From Pseudomonadota bacterium (GTDB taxonomy: Bacteria > Pseudomonadota > Gammaproteobacteria > Steroidobacterales > JBCBZW01): a stretch of DNA of 64,000 nt. The notes beneath the pieces were generated by a model. The model was not told where the DNA came from. It worked only from the letters and a program-made list of their open reading frames with translations, and did no database searches. The translations under genes were made by a program, and so were the position numbers. Position 1 is the stretch's first letter. Every line of letters begins with the position of its first letter. This document shows positions 1-7,422 of this stretch, piece after piece. The stretch is from contig JBCCWS010000009.1 of NCBI GenBank assembly GCA_039193195.1, positions 1 to 64,000 of the forward strand, written 5' to 3'.

Positions 1-32
1 CTGAAGCCCTAAGGCAACTGGGCAACGCGGTT

Positions 33-137
33 CATCAACAGGCCGGATGTACGACTGCAGCCGCTTCTCTGTCTACGCCTAGATCCAAAAAGCTCGACTG
101 CCACTTGCGGGAGGAGTCCATGTACGCCGGGTTAGGC
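33..137 (-). other. Candidate attC recombination site of first integron cassette
   Basis: Read on the minus strand after the cassette gene's stop, this stretch opens with GCCTAAC (131-137), an exact RYYYAAC core. About 100 bases on it ends at GTTGATG (33-39), which keeps the invariant GTT but departs from GTTRRRY. Between them CCGG, GTAC and GACT pair with AGTC, GTAC and CCGG, with small bulges, as in folded attC hairpins. The core extends to a 12-base block (131-142) that is the exact reverse complement of 911-922 at the other end of the cassette, as expected when the R' half of a circular cassette sits at its 5' end after insertion. The imperfect distal core keeps confidence moderate. Confidence 0.45.
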
Positions 138-188
138 TGCAACGCGATGATCTTCAGGCACGTCACCTTCCGGGAACTGCCACCCTTG

Positions 189-911
189 CTACGCTTCATC
201 TCGGTACTTCCTGGCCGACTCGATCATATCCACGTAGGCCTTATCATTATCTGGGGATAGCGACCATTCCTCCTCCTCGTCCAGCGGCATCCGATATTCG
301 CTAAGGAGCGACTCGAGCGCCTCAATCACCGTCATGGGAGCGTCCGATACAAGCGCGTTCCTACAAGTCCACTTAGGATCCGCACCTCGGGACAGCAGAA
401 ACGCAAACATCTCGGTATCAAGGGCACGAAACGCCCCAAGAAGAAAAACACATCCATTTGCCGGACTGATCTCAGCCCCACGGTGCAGCATCCAGTCTAC
501 GGCCTTCTGGTTTGCTGTGCGGCAGTGGTTCCGTTGTGTAGGTGAGAAGTTGGGGTGCCTACACCAGCTGTGCCGGTCAACCAATCGGACCAGGGTCGGC
601 ATTTCCGAACCCTCGCCTATTATGAGAGCACGCTCCTCAAGAGCACTATCCTCGAATCGCTCGGCCGCTATACACGCAAGATACACCTCTAGCCTAGAGA
701 AAATCGGCTCGCTAACATCAATGCCGATTGGCCCGGATCTACGGGTGTATACCGGTGTCCCCGCAAAGCAAGTGAGCAGCAGATTGTCCACGTAGAGCGT
801 ATCCCCAACGTGGTACCAACTCACTCTAGTGCGGATATGCGAGGCCACAGCAAGGGCAATGACTGCCACCACGGCAATACACCCAACCAGAGCCACGTTG
901 CGACCGTTCAT
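189..911 (-). CDS. Ankyrin-like membrane-anchored hypothetical protein (integron cassette gene)
   Basis: This 240-aa protein starts with a short basic N-terminus and one hydrophobic segment (about residues 6-23), so it is probably anchored in or exported across the inner membrane. The body has two ankyrin-like helices: WMLHRGAEISPANG near residue 142 and FLLSRGADP near residue 170. No catalytic motif is visible and the function is unknown. The ATG follows a GTTAGGC core by only four bases with no Shine-Dalgarno sequence, typical of an integron cassette gene. The gene points away from the integrase, as cassette genes do. Its base composition is visibly more AT-rich than the rest of the window, which supports recent transfer. 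Confidence 0.75.
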   Translation of the reverse strand: MNGRNVALVGCIAVVAVIALAVASHIRTRVSWYHVGDTLYVDNLLLTCFAGTPVYTRRSGPIGIDVSEPIFSRLEVYLACIAAERFEDSALEERALIIGEGSEMPTLVRLVDRHSWCRHPNFSPTQRNHCRTANQKAVDWMLHRGAEISPANGCVFLLGAFRALDTEMFAFLLSRGADPKWTCRNALVSDAPMTVIEALESLLSEYRMPLDEEEEWSLSPDNDKAYVDMIESARKYRDEA

Positions 912-1228
912 TGCAGCCTAACAGCCAATTCTATCGACACCGCGACAATTTCCCACGCGACGTAATCCCAGGCTGGTTTTCCGCAAGTGAGCTACTAACA
1001 CTCTGACCTGCCGACAGCTTTGACCGACGAGGCCTCGGTTGCAGTCTCCGAAGTTTGGCGCAAGCGCATCAATTTCCCACGCGACCTTTCCACGTTCCTG
1101 GGCCACAACCTACCAATCGCAAATCCCTGCGAGGACAGCGAAAATTCCATCAGCATGCGGGTTATATCGCGTGGGAAAATGTCGCAACACGCGACACTCT
1201 CCATCCTCGACCCCAATCCCAGGACATC
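912..1228. other. attI-like region between cassette and integrase gene
   Basis: This 317-base stretch holds no convincing gene. It begins with GCCTAAC (916-922), the recombined core where the first cassette joins the integron; strand exchange is expected between G and TT on the minus strand, i.e. between 921 and 922. It also holds three copies of a repeat (listed separately). In known integrons this position carries the primary recombination site attI, integrase binding sites, the cassette promoter and the integrase promoter. I cannot place those promoters with confidence by eye. Confidence 0.55.
942..1185. repeat. Three copies of a 16-18 bp element upstream of intI
   Basis: CAATTTCCCACGCGAC occurs identically at 946-961 and 1070-1085 in direct orientation. 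The longer form GCGACAATTTCCCACGCG (942-959) recurs inverted at 1168-1185 with one mismatch. All three lie inside 245 bases between the cassette junction and the integrase start. Integrase-binding direct repeats in attI are one explanation and a repressor operator is another. Confidence 0.7.
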
Positions 1229-2218
1229 ATGCAGGACATCCGCCCAGCCGTACCCCAAAACCCTCCCCGCTTCATGGACCAGCTTCGCCTGACCATTCGC
1301 GCCAACGGCCTGAGCTACGAAACCGAGAAGACCTACGTCCACTGGACGCTTCGCTACATCCGCTTCCATTATCGCCGCCACCCGACAGAACTAGGTCCGG
1401 CCGAGGTTGAGCAGTTCCTCGGCGACCTTGCCGAGAACCAACAGTGCGCGGTAGCGACCCAGCGCCTAGCGCTCAACGCTATCGTATTCTTATACCACCG
1501 CCACCTACGAACCCCTTTGGGACACCTGGACTACCGCCCTGCCAAGCGCCAACGTCGCATGCCCACGGTCTTTACCCACGCCGAGGCCCAGGCAGTCATC
1601 GCCGAACTCACAGGCACCGGCAAAGTCATCGGATCCTTGCTCTACGGGTCGGGCCTACGCGTCTCGGAGGCACTACGCCTGCGCATCAAAGACCTGGATT
1701 TCGTCTCCCGCCAAATTACCGTCCGCGACGGAAAGGGGGGCAACGAACGGGCAACACTCTTGCCTACCTCGCTAGACGAGGTGCTGGAAGAGCAGATCCG
1801 AGAGGTCGAAGAGCTCCACGCCTACGATCTAAACCGCGGCTACGGCGAGGTCTGGATGCCGGATGCGCTTGCGCGGAAGTACCCGCGGGCGGCGAAGAGC
1901 ACGCCGTGGCAGTTCCTGTTCCCTGCTACTCAGCTAGCGCCGGACCCTCGCAGCGGCGTTGTCAGACGCCACCACGTCCACCGGTCGGCGGTCCAGCGCG
2001 CGGTCGCCAACGCCATCCGGGCGTCCGGATTTCGCCGCCGCGCGAGCTGCCACACGTTTCGCCATTCCTTCGCCACCCGCCTGGTGGAGACGGGCTACGA
2101 CATCAAACTCGTCCAATCCCTCCTTGGTCACCGGGACATCCGGACCACCGAAATCTACCTTCACGTGGTCCGCAATCGCGCGGGAGCCATCGAGAGTCCG
2201 GTAGATCGCGCGCCTTAG
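1229..2218 (+). CDS. intI: Integron integrase (tyrosine recombinase, IntI family)
   Basis: This 329-aa tyrosine recombinase catalyses attI x attC cassette insertion and excision. It has the N-terminal SAM-like domain (residues about 14-100) and the catalytic domain with R in GSGLRVSEALRLR, the box HTFRHSFATRL, a second H in LLGHRDIRTTEIY and the nucleophile Y of TEIYLHV. Between them lies the insertion unique to integron integrases, GEVWMPDALARKYPRAA followed by DPRSGVVRRHH, which separates it from XerC/XerD and phage integrases. The reading frame is open further upstream to 1055, but I chose the ATG at 1229 because it gives the usual IntI length and leaves room for attI. The cassette lies to its left in the divergent orientation normal for integrons. 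Confidence 0.93.
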   Translation: MQDIRPAVPQNPPRFMDQLRLTIRANGLSYETEKTYVHWTLRYIRFHYRRHPTELGPAEVEQFLGDLAENQQCAVATQRLALNAIVFLYHRHLRTPLGHLDYRPAKRQRRMPTVFTHAEAQAVIAELTGTGKVIGSLLYGSGLRVSEALRLRIKDLDFVSRQITVRDGKGGNERATLLPTSLDEVLEEQIREVEELHAYDLNRGYGEVWMPDALARKYPRAAKSTPWQFLFPATQLAPDPRSGVVRRHHVHRSAVQRAVANAIRASGFRRRASCHTFRHSFATRLVETGYDIKLVQSLLGHRDIRTTEIYLHVVRNRAGAIESPVDRAP

Positions 2219-2346
2219 CCGCACTTGCATCGCTTCACCAATGGCCCCAGGTCCCTCCAAACCCGTGACCTTGGAGCCCCCACCGCTCCACCAGTACCAT
2301 AGGCGGCTGCCCTTCCCAACACCCTGACCCCAAAGGCCCGCAGCGC

Positions 2347-5300
2347 ATGGCGCCATCCGATAACCAATCCGACGAGCAACCCCAAGACTCCGCCACCTTC
2401 TCCTTCGTCGAGATGGAGCACGCCATCCTGGCCTTCTGGGAGCGCACCGGCGCCTTCGAGCGCAGCCTCGAGCGGACCCGCGACGCGAAGCCGTACATCT
2501 TCTACGACGGCCCCCCGTTTGCCACCGGCCTGCCCCACCACGGCCACCTGGTGGCAAGCACCCTGAAGGACATCGTCCCGCGCTACTGGACGATGCAGGG
2601 TCGTTACGTCCAGCGCCGCTTCGGCTGGGACTGCCACGGCCTGCCCATCGAGCACGAGATCGACAAGCAGCTGGGCATGTCGGCCCACGAGGCGGTGGCG
2701 AAGCTGGGGATTGCGGGCTACAACGATGAGTGCCGGGCGATCGTTCAGCGCTACGTGAAGGAGTGGCGCCACACGATCACCCGCCTGGGGCGCTGGATCG
2801 ACTTCGACAACGACTACAAGACCATGGACCCCTGGTTCATGGAATCGGTGTGGTGGGCCTTTAAGCAGCTCTGGGACAAGGGCCTGATCTATCAGGGCGT
2901 GAAAGTCATGCCGGTGTCCACGGCGCTGGGCACGCCGCTGTCGAACTTCGAGGCCACCTCGAACTACCACGACGTGCAGGACCCAGCGGTCACGGTGCTG
3001 ATGCCCCTGCGCGACGAGCGGGCGAGCCTGGCCATCTGGACCACCACGCCCTGGACCCTGCCGTCCAACCTGGCGGTCTGCGTGGGCGCGGATATCGAGT
3101 ACGTGCTGGCGGAGGACAAGCAGACCCAGCAGCGCCTGTACCTGGCATCGGCGCGCCTTGAGGCCTACGGGGGCGAGGAGCGTCTAACGGTCCTTGAGCG
3201 CCTAAGCGGCGACGCTCTCGTCGGCAAGGCCTACGACCCGGTCTTCCCCTACTTCGCGGACCAGCGCGAGCAGGGTGCCTTCGTGGTGGTGAGCGATGAC
3301 TACGTGACCACCGACAGCGGCACGGGGCTGGTGCACCAGGCGCCGGCCTTCGGTGAGGACGACTACCGCGTGCTGCGCGCCCACGACATCTCGGCCTTCG
3401 CGGCGCCGGTCACGGTAAACGGCGAGTTCACGGCCCAGGTGCCGGACTACCAGGGTCAGCACGTGAAGGAAGCGGACAAGGGGATTATCCGCCGCCTGAA
3501 GGACACGGGCGCGCTCTACAAGCAGGACGTCATCGACCACAGCTATCCCTTCTGCCCGCGCTCGGACACGCCGCTCATCTACCTAGCGGTGCCGTCCTGG
3601 TTCGTGAGTGTCACCAGCATTCAGGAGAAGCTGGTCGACGCCAACGAGCAAATCCGCTGGGTGCCGGATCACATCAAGCACGGCCGCTTCGGCAAGTGGC
3701 TTGAGGGCGCCATCGACTGGGCGATTTCGCGCAACCGTGTGTGGGGCACGCCCCTGCCCATCTGGATCAACGATGAGACGGGCAGCATGAAGTGCTTCGG
3801 CTCCATCGCGGAGCTGGCCGAGGCGACGGGCGTCACGGTCACAGATCTGCACCGCGAACACGTCGATCCGTTGACCTTCACGGTCGACGGCGAGGCGGGC
3901 ACCTACGCGCGCATCAGCGAGGTGCTGGACTGCTGGTTCGAGTCGGGCTCGATGCCCTACGCGCAGCTGCATTACCCGTTCGAGAACGAGGAGCTCTTCC
4001 AGGAGGGCTTCCCGGCGGAATTTATCGCCGAGGGCCTGGACCAGACCCGCGGTTGGTTCTACACGCTCACGGTGTTGGCGGCGGCGATCTTCGATCAGCC
4101 GGCGTTCCAGAACGTGATCGTCAACGGCATGGTGATGGCGCAGGACGGCAAGAAGATGTCCAAGCGACTGCGCAACTACACGCCGCCCGACGACCTAATG
4201 GAAAAGTACGGTGCGGACGCCCTGCGCCTGTACCTGATCAACTCGGGGCTGGTGCGCGGCGAGGAGCAGCGCTTTGCGGACAGCGGCGTGCGCGACATGA
4301 CCCGTCGCGCGTTGCTGCCCTGGTACAACGCCTTCTCCTTCCTCAAGACCTACGCGGAGATCGACGGCTGGTCGCCGGGCACCACCCACGCGGGGAGCGA
4401 CAACGTCCTGGACGCCTGGCTCATCTCCCGCCTGCAGACCTTGAAGACTCGCATCGCCGAGGAGATGGAGGCCTACCGCCTCTACAACGTCGTGCCGCAG
4501 CTTTTCAACTTCATCGAAGATCTGACCAACTGGTACATACGCTTAAACCGCTCGCGCTACTGGGGCGAGGAGAACACGGCGGACAAGCAGGCGGCCTACG
4601 CGACGCTGTACACGGCCCTGATGGAACTATCCAAGGTAATGGCACCCTTCACGCCGTTCCTCTCGGAGCACCTGTACCGCCAGCTGGCGGGTCTTGCAGG
4701 CGCTGGCGCGGCGCCATCGCCGGAGTCGGTGCACCTATGCGACTACCCGAAGGCGGACGAGTCGCTCATTCGTTCGGACCTGGAGACGGCCGTCGACCGA
4801 ATGCAGCAGGTGATTCTGTTAGGTCGTCAGAAGCGCGAGGAGATGAAGATCGGCCTGCGCACGCCCCTAGTGAGCCTGACCGTCGTCAGTCGCGACACGC
4901 ACCTGCTGGACGACATGCGCGCGCTCGAGTCCTACCTGCGCGAGGAGCTGAACGTGCGCGAGGTAGGCTACGACAGCGATGAGTCGGCCTATATCGAGCT
5001 GGTGGCGAAGCCCAACTTCAAGCTGCTGGGTAAGCGCTTGGGTAAGCGCATGAAGACCTTCCAGCAAGCGATCCGATCCTTGAGCCACGAGCAGATCAGC
5101 AAGTTGCAGTCTGCGGGGGAAATCACCCTCGAAGATGAGACCTTTACAACGGAGGAGATCGAGGTTTTGCAGCAGGCGAAGCCGGGCACGAACACGGTGT
5201 CCAACGCGCGTATCGCCGTGGACCTCGACTGCAAGCTCACGCCGGAGCTGATCCGCGGCGGCTACGCCCGTGAGATCGTCAATCGCATCCAGCGTTCGCG

Positions 5301-5502
5301 CAAGGAGATGGGCCTGGAGGTGAGCGATCGCATCGAGGTGGTGTACGCGGCCGAGGGCGATTTAGCGACGGCAGCGATGGAGCATGCGCAGTACATCGCG
5401 GGCGAAGTGCTGGCGACGTCCTTCGCCAAAGGACAGCCGGATCAGCTGAGCGCGCAGATCGATGGGATGGACCTGCGCTTCTCGATCACGCGCGTCAGCT
5501 GA
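2347..5502 (+). CDS. ileS: Isoleucyl-tRNA synthetase, eukaryote-like (type 2)
   Basis: This 1051-aa class I aminoacyl-tRNA synthetase charges tRNA-Ile with isoleucine in the cytoplasm. The HIGH signature is HHGH (64-67), within a GPPFATGLPHHGHL context. The KMSKS loop is KMSKR (603-607). The CP1 editing domain occupies roughly 190-420 and includes an LAIWTTTPWTLPSNLA block. Length, the KMSKRLRNY loop and the extended C-terminus without the CxxC zinc ribbon of the common ~930-aa bacterial enzyme point to the IleS2 subgroup. That subgroup resembles eukaryotic cytosolic enzymes and is known for mupirocin resistance. It stands 128 bases downstream of the integrase and is probably its own transcription unit. 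Whether a second, type 1 ileS exists elsewhere cannot be seen here. Confidence 0.97.
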   Translation: MAPSDNQSDEQPQDSATFSFVEMEHAILAFWERTGAFERSLERTRDAKPYIFYDGPPFATGLPHHGHLVASTLKDIVPRYWTMQGRYVQRRFGWDCHGLPIEHEIDKQLGMSAHEAVAKLGIAGYNDECRAIVQRYVKEWRHTITRLGRWIDFDNDYKTMDPWFMESVWWAFKQLWDKGLIYQGVKVMPVSTALGTPLSNFEATSNYHDVQDPAVTVLMPLRDERASLAIWTTTPWTLPSNLAVCVGADIEYVLAEDKQTQQRLYLASARLEAYGGEERLTVLERLSGDALVGKAYDPVFPYFADQREQGAFVVVSDDYVTTDSGTGLVHQAPAFGEDDYRVLRAHDISAFAAPVTVNGEFTAQVPDYQGQHVKEADKGIIRRLKDTGALYKQDVIDHSYPFCPRSDTPLIYLAVPSWFVSVTSIQEKLVDANEQIRWVPDHIKHGRFGKWLEGAIDWAISRNRVWGTPLPIWINDETGSMKCFGSIAELAEATGVTVTDLHREHVDPLTFTVDGEAGTYARISEVLDCWFESGSMPYAQLHYPFENEELFQEGFPAEFIAEGLDQTRGWFYTLTVLAAAIFDQPAFQNVIVNGMVMAQDGKKMSKRLRNYTPPDDLMEKYGADALRLYLINSGLVRGEEQRFADSGVRDMTRRALLPWYNAFSFLKTYAEIDGWSPGTTHAGSDNVLDAWLISRLQTLKTRIAEEMEAYRLYNVVPQLFNFIEDLTNWYIRLNRSRYWGEENTADKQAAYATLYTALMELSKVMAPFTPFLSEHLYRQLAGLAGAGAAPSPESVHLCDYPKADESLIRSDLETAVDRMQQVILLGRQKREEMKIGLRTPLVSLTVVSRDTHLLDDMRALESYLREELNVREVGYDSDESAYIELVAKPNFKLLGKRLGKRMKTFQQAIRSLSHEQISKLQSAGEITLEDETFTTEEIEVLQQAKPGTNTVSNARIAVDLDCKLTPELIRGGYAREIVNRIQRSRKEMGLEVSDRIEVVYAAEGDLATAAMEHAQYIAGEVLATSFAKGQPDQLSAQIDGMDLRFSITRVS

Positions 5503-5602
5503 GCGGCCTCGCTGCCGCAACAGCAGAACACCTGCGGCCTCGGCGGGGAGAGGATGCAGCTAAGTGGGGGCGGCGGGCAGCAACTTGCGTCGCCGTCTCA
5601 CC

Positions 5603-6244
5603 CTACCACCGCGCTGTAGCACGCTCGTAGGCCAGCCGCTCCTCGCGCCGATCGAGTTCGATTAGCAACTCGGTGATCTCGCTCTCCAGCGCCCCCTGCT
5701 CCTCCGCCAGCGCCTTCACCTGCGCGAGCAATTCGGCGCGGCGATCGGCCGTCACGCCGTCCCGAATCAGCTCGGCCTCCGCCTCCTGCACATCTTCCTT
5801 CACCGAGGCCAAGCGCGACTCCCTACGCTGCAACTGCTGTTCCGCCTCACGCACGGCCGACGCGACCTCCCAGATCTGCCTCCCGGCGTTCCAGCCCATC
5901 AGGAAGTCCGCCTCCAGATCAGCCGGACAAGCGCCCCGGTAGGCATTTCCGGACTGGCCCTGATCGAAGCCGTTAGCTGGACGGCAGAACTGGCGTAAAC
6001 CCGCTTCTCGGCCATCCTGGTACGCGGCCAGGTCCGGCGATACCCCATGCCGGGCGCACACCTCGCGGTGCTTCGATATGCGGGACGCATCGAGCCCCCG
6101 GGCGCCGTCCTCGAAGCCAATCGTGCGCCAATCCGCGAGCTGGCACTGCTCTTCGTCCATGTGCGCACAACCGGCGAGCAGCCCTGCCAGCACGGCGAGG
6201 GTACCGAGCCGACGCGTGGGGGAAACGGGGTGAGAAAGAAGCAT
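5603..6244 (-). CDS. DUF2799 family lipoprotein with coiled-coil tail
   Basis: This 213-aa protein has a lipoprotein signal ending in LLAGC with the modified Cys at residue 26. The following residues (C-A-H-M-D) lack the +2 Asp retention signal, so an outer-membrane location is likely. Residues about 33-135 match the DUF2799 pattern: a WRTIGFEDGARG block, a CARHG segment, YQDGREAGLRQFC and a closing FLMGWNAGRQI. From about 140 to 205 the sequence is Glu/Arg/Leu-rich and reads as a coiled coil. Family function is not established. It converges on ileS with a 100-base gap in which I see no clear terminator. Confidence 0.82.
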   Translation of the reverse strand: MLLSHPVSPTRRLGTLAVLAGLLAGCAHMDEEQCQLADWRTIGFEDGARGLDASRISKHREVCARHGVSPDLAAYQDGREAGLRQFCRPANGFDQGQSGNAYRGACPADLEADFLMGWNAGRQIWEVASAVREAEQQLQRRESRLASVKEDVQEAEAELIRDGVTADRRAELLAQVKALAEEQGALESEITELLIELDRREERLAYERATARW

Positions 6245-6620
6245 GGAGGCACCTGAGAGCGACGGTAGTATGAGAGCGACTGTCCCGGGTGCGACGCTGA
6301 TCGCCCCGACTGCCGAACCCTACCTGCTCCACCGAGCGGCCTGCGTGCACTGACACACGTTTGCGTTATTGCAGCGCCCGACGGCGGGACATAATGCCCG
6401 TAGAAGGCTGCGGCACAGCTCAGCCTGATCATCGATGGCTTGCCCTCGACTAGCGCGCAGATCGCCCTGGCAGTGGAGCTGATGATCGCCTTCGCCTGCA
6501 CGTTGCGTTCCTAGTCCCACGCCCTCGTGCGCGGGACTGAGCAGGGGAAGACCCGGCGAGCCAAGCGCGGTATCAAGCTACACTCCCTTCACCCACCACG
6601 GCTCAAAAGGAGTGCTGCTG
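6245..6620. other. Intergenic region without recognisable features
   Basis: This divergent spacer lies between the DUF2799 lipoprotein gene and the SnoaL-like gene. Short open frames cross it but show no codon bias, signal peptide or ribosome binding site. The only clear element is the AAAAGGAG ribosome binding site at 6605-6612 that serves the downstream gene. Promoters for both flanking genes must lie here, but I cannot pick them out. Confidence 0.5.
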
Positions 6621-7208
6621 ATGCGCGCGCTAATCGTACTGATCATCACCACGGCAGCGGCGGCCTACGCCCAAGCCCCAACGGGGAACGCGGACGACGC
6701 CTCGATCACGCAAGCCAACAAGGCCCTGGCACGTGGCTTCTACGACGACCTGTGGTTCAACGACCGCACGGACCGCTACGAGCAGTACCTGGCGCCTAAC
6801 TACGTGGCCCACGACATCGGCGATCGCAAGGGCGTGACCGAGCCCGCCGCGGAGCAGAAGCTGATCGCCGATCAGTTCTGGGACAACGGCGACATGTCCG
6901 CATCTTCCCTCGACTACCAGATCGCCGAGGGCGACCTGGTCGCCACCCGCTGGACCTGGCGCTACGAGCCCGAGACCCTCTTCGGCAAGCTCCTGTTCGG
7001 CAGCACGGACATTCCCATCATCAATGTGTTCCGCGTTGAGGACGGGAAAATCGTCGAGCTGTGGAATCACCGCCACGATATCGATACGGGCATGACCAAG
7101 ATTTTCATGGCCAAGGGTCTGGGCGTCGGGTTACTGATCGCGCTGATTCCCACGCTTTACGCCTTCCGCCTGCGAGGCAAGTTGCGCGCGGCGCTGGCCG
7201 CCCACTGA
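6621..7208 (+). CDS. Exported SnoaL-like (NTF2-fold) protein with C-terminal membrane anchor
   Basis: This 195-aa protein has a signal peptide of about 20 residues ending in AYAQA, an NTF2/SnoaL-like domain (about 35-155) and a C-terminal hydrophobic segment with a basic tail (about 165-188). The domain shows the pattern of secreted SnoaL-like polyketide-cyclase relatives: YLAPNYVAHDIGDRKG, an ADQFWDNGDM helix, GDLVATRWTW and a closing FRVEDGKIVELWNHRH strand. Many such proteins have no known substrate. The ATG at 6621 sits eight bases after AAGGAG; an in-frame GTG at 6612 overlaps that site and is not the start. No operon partner is apparent. Confidence 0.8.
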   Translation: MRALIVLIITTAAAAYAQAPTGNADDASITQANKALARGFYDDLWFNDRTDRYEQYLAPNYVAHDIGDRKGVTEPAAEQKLIADQFWDNGDMSASSLDYQIAEGDLVATRWTWRYEPETLFGKLLFGSTDIPIINVFRVEDGKIVELWNHRHDIDTGMTKIFMAKGLGVGLLIALIPTLYAFRLRGKLRAALAAH

Positions 7209-7422
7209 AAGCCCAGGACTGCTAAAGCTGATCCCGGGCATGGAGTCCGTCGTTTAAAGCAGGATTGAGCGAAACAGGCGAACCCTCGAGCTGAACTCCC
7301 GACAAGACTCAACCTTGCGTTGGCAATTGGGTCTCCCTCCACTGCCCTCGATAGCCGCTGCCGGGCGGATGGCCGCACGTCGCGGCCATCCATAGTTAGG
7401 GAGAAAGCGCCCGGGCGCGCTG

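Noticed and set aside
1003-1017. LexA-like site CTG-N9-CAG upstream of intI
   Set aside because: Spacing is nine, not the ten of the gammaproteobacterial CTG-N10-CAG box, and the inner T/A positions do not match.
3792-4982. Long 396-aa open frame inside ileS in another frame
   Set aside because: It is Arg/Gly-rich shadow coding of a GC-rich gene with no binding site or family motif.
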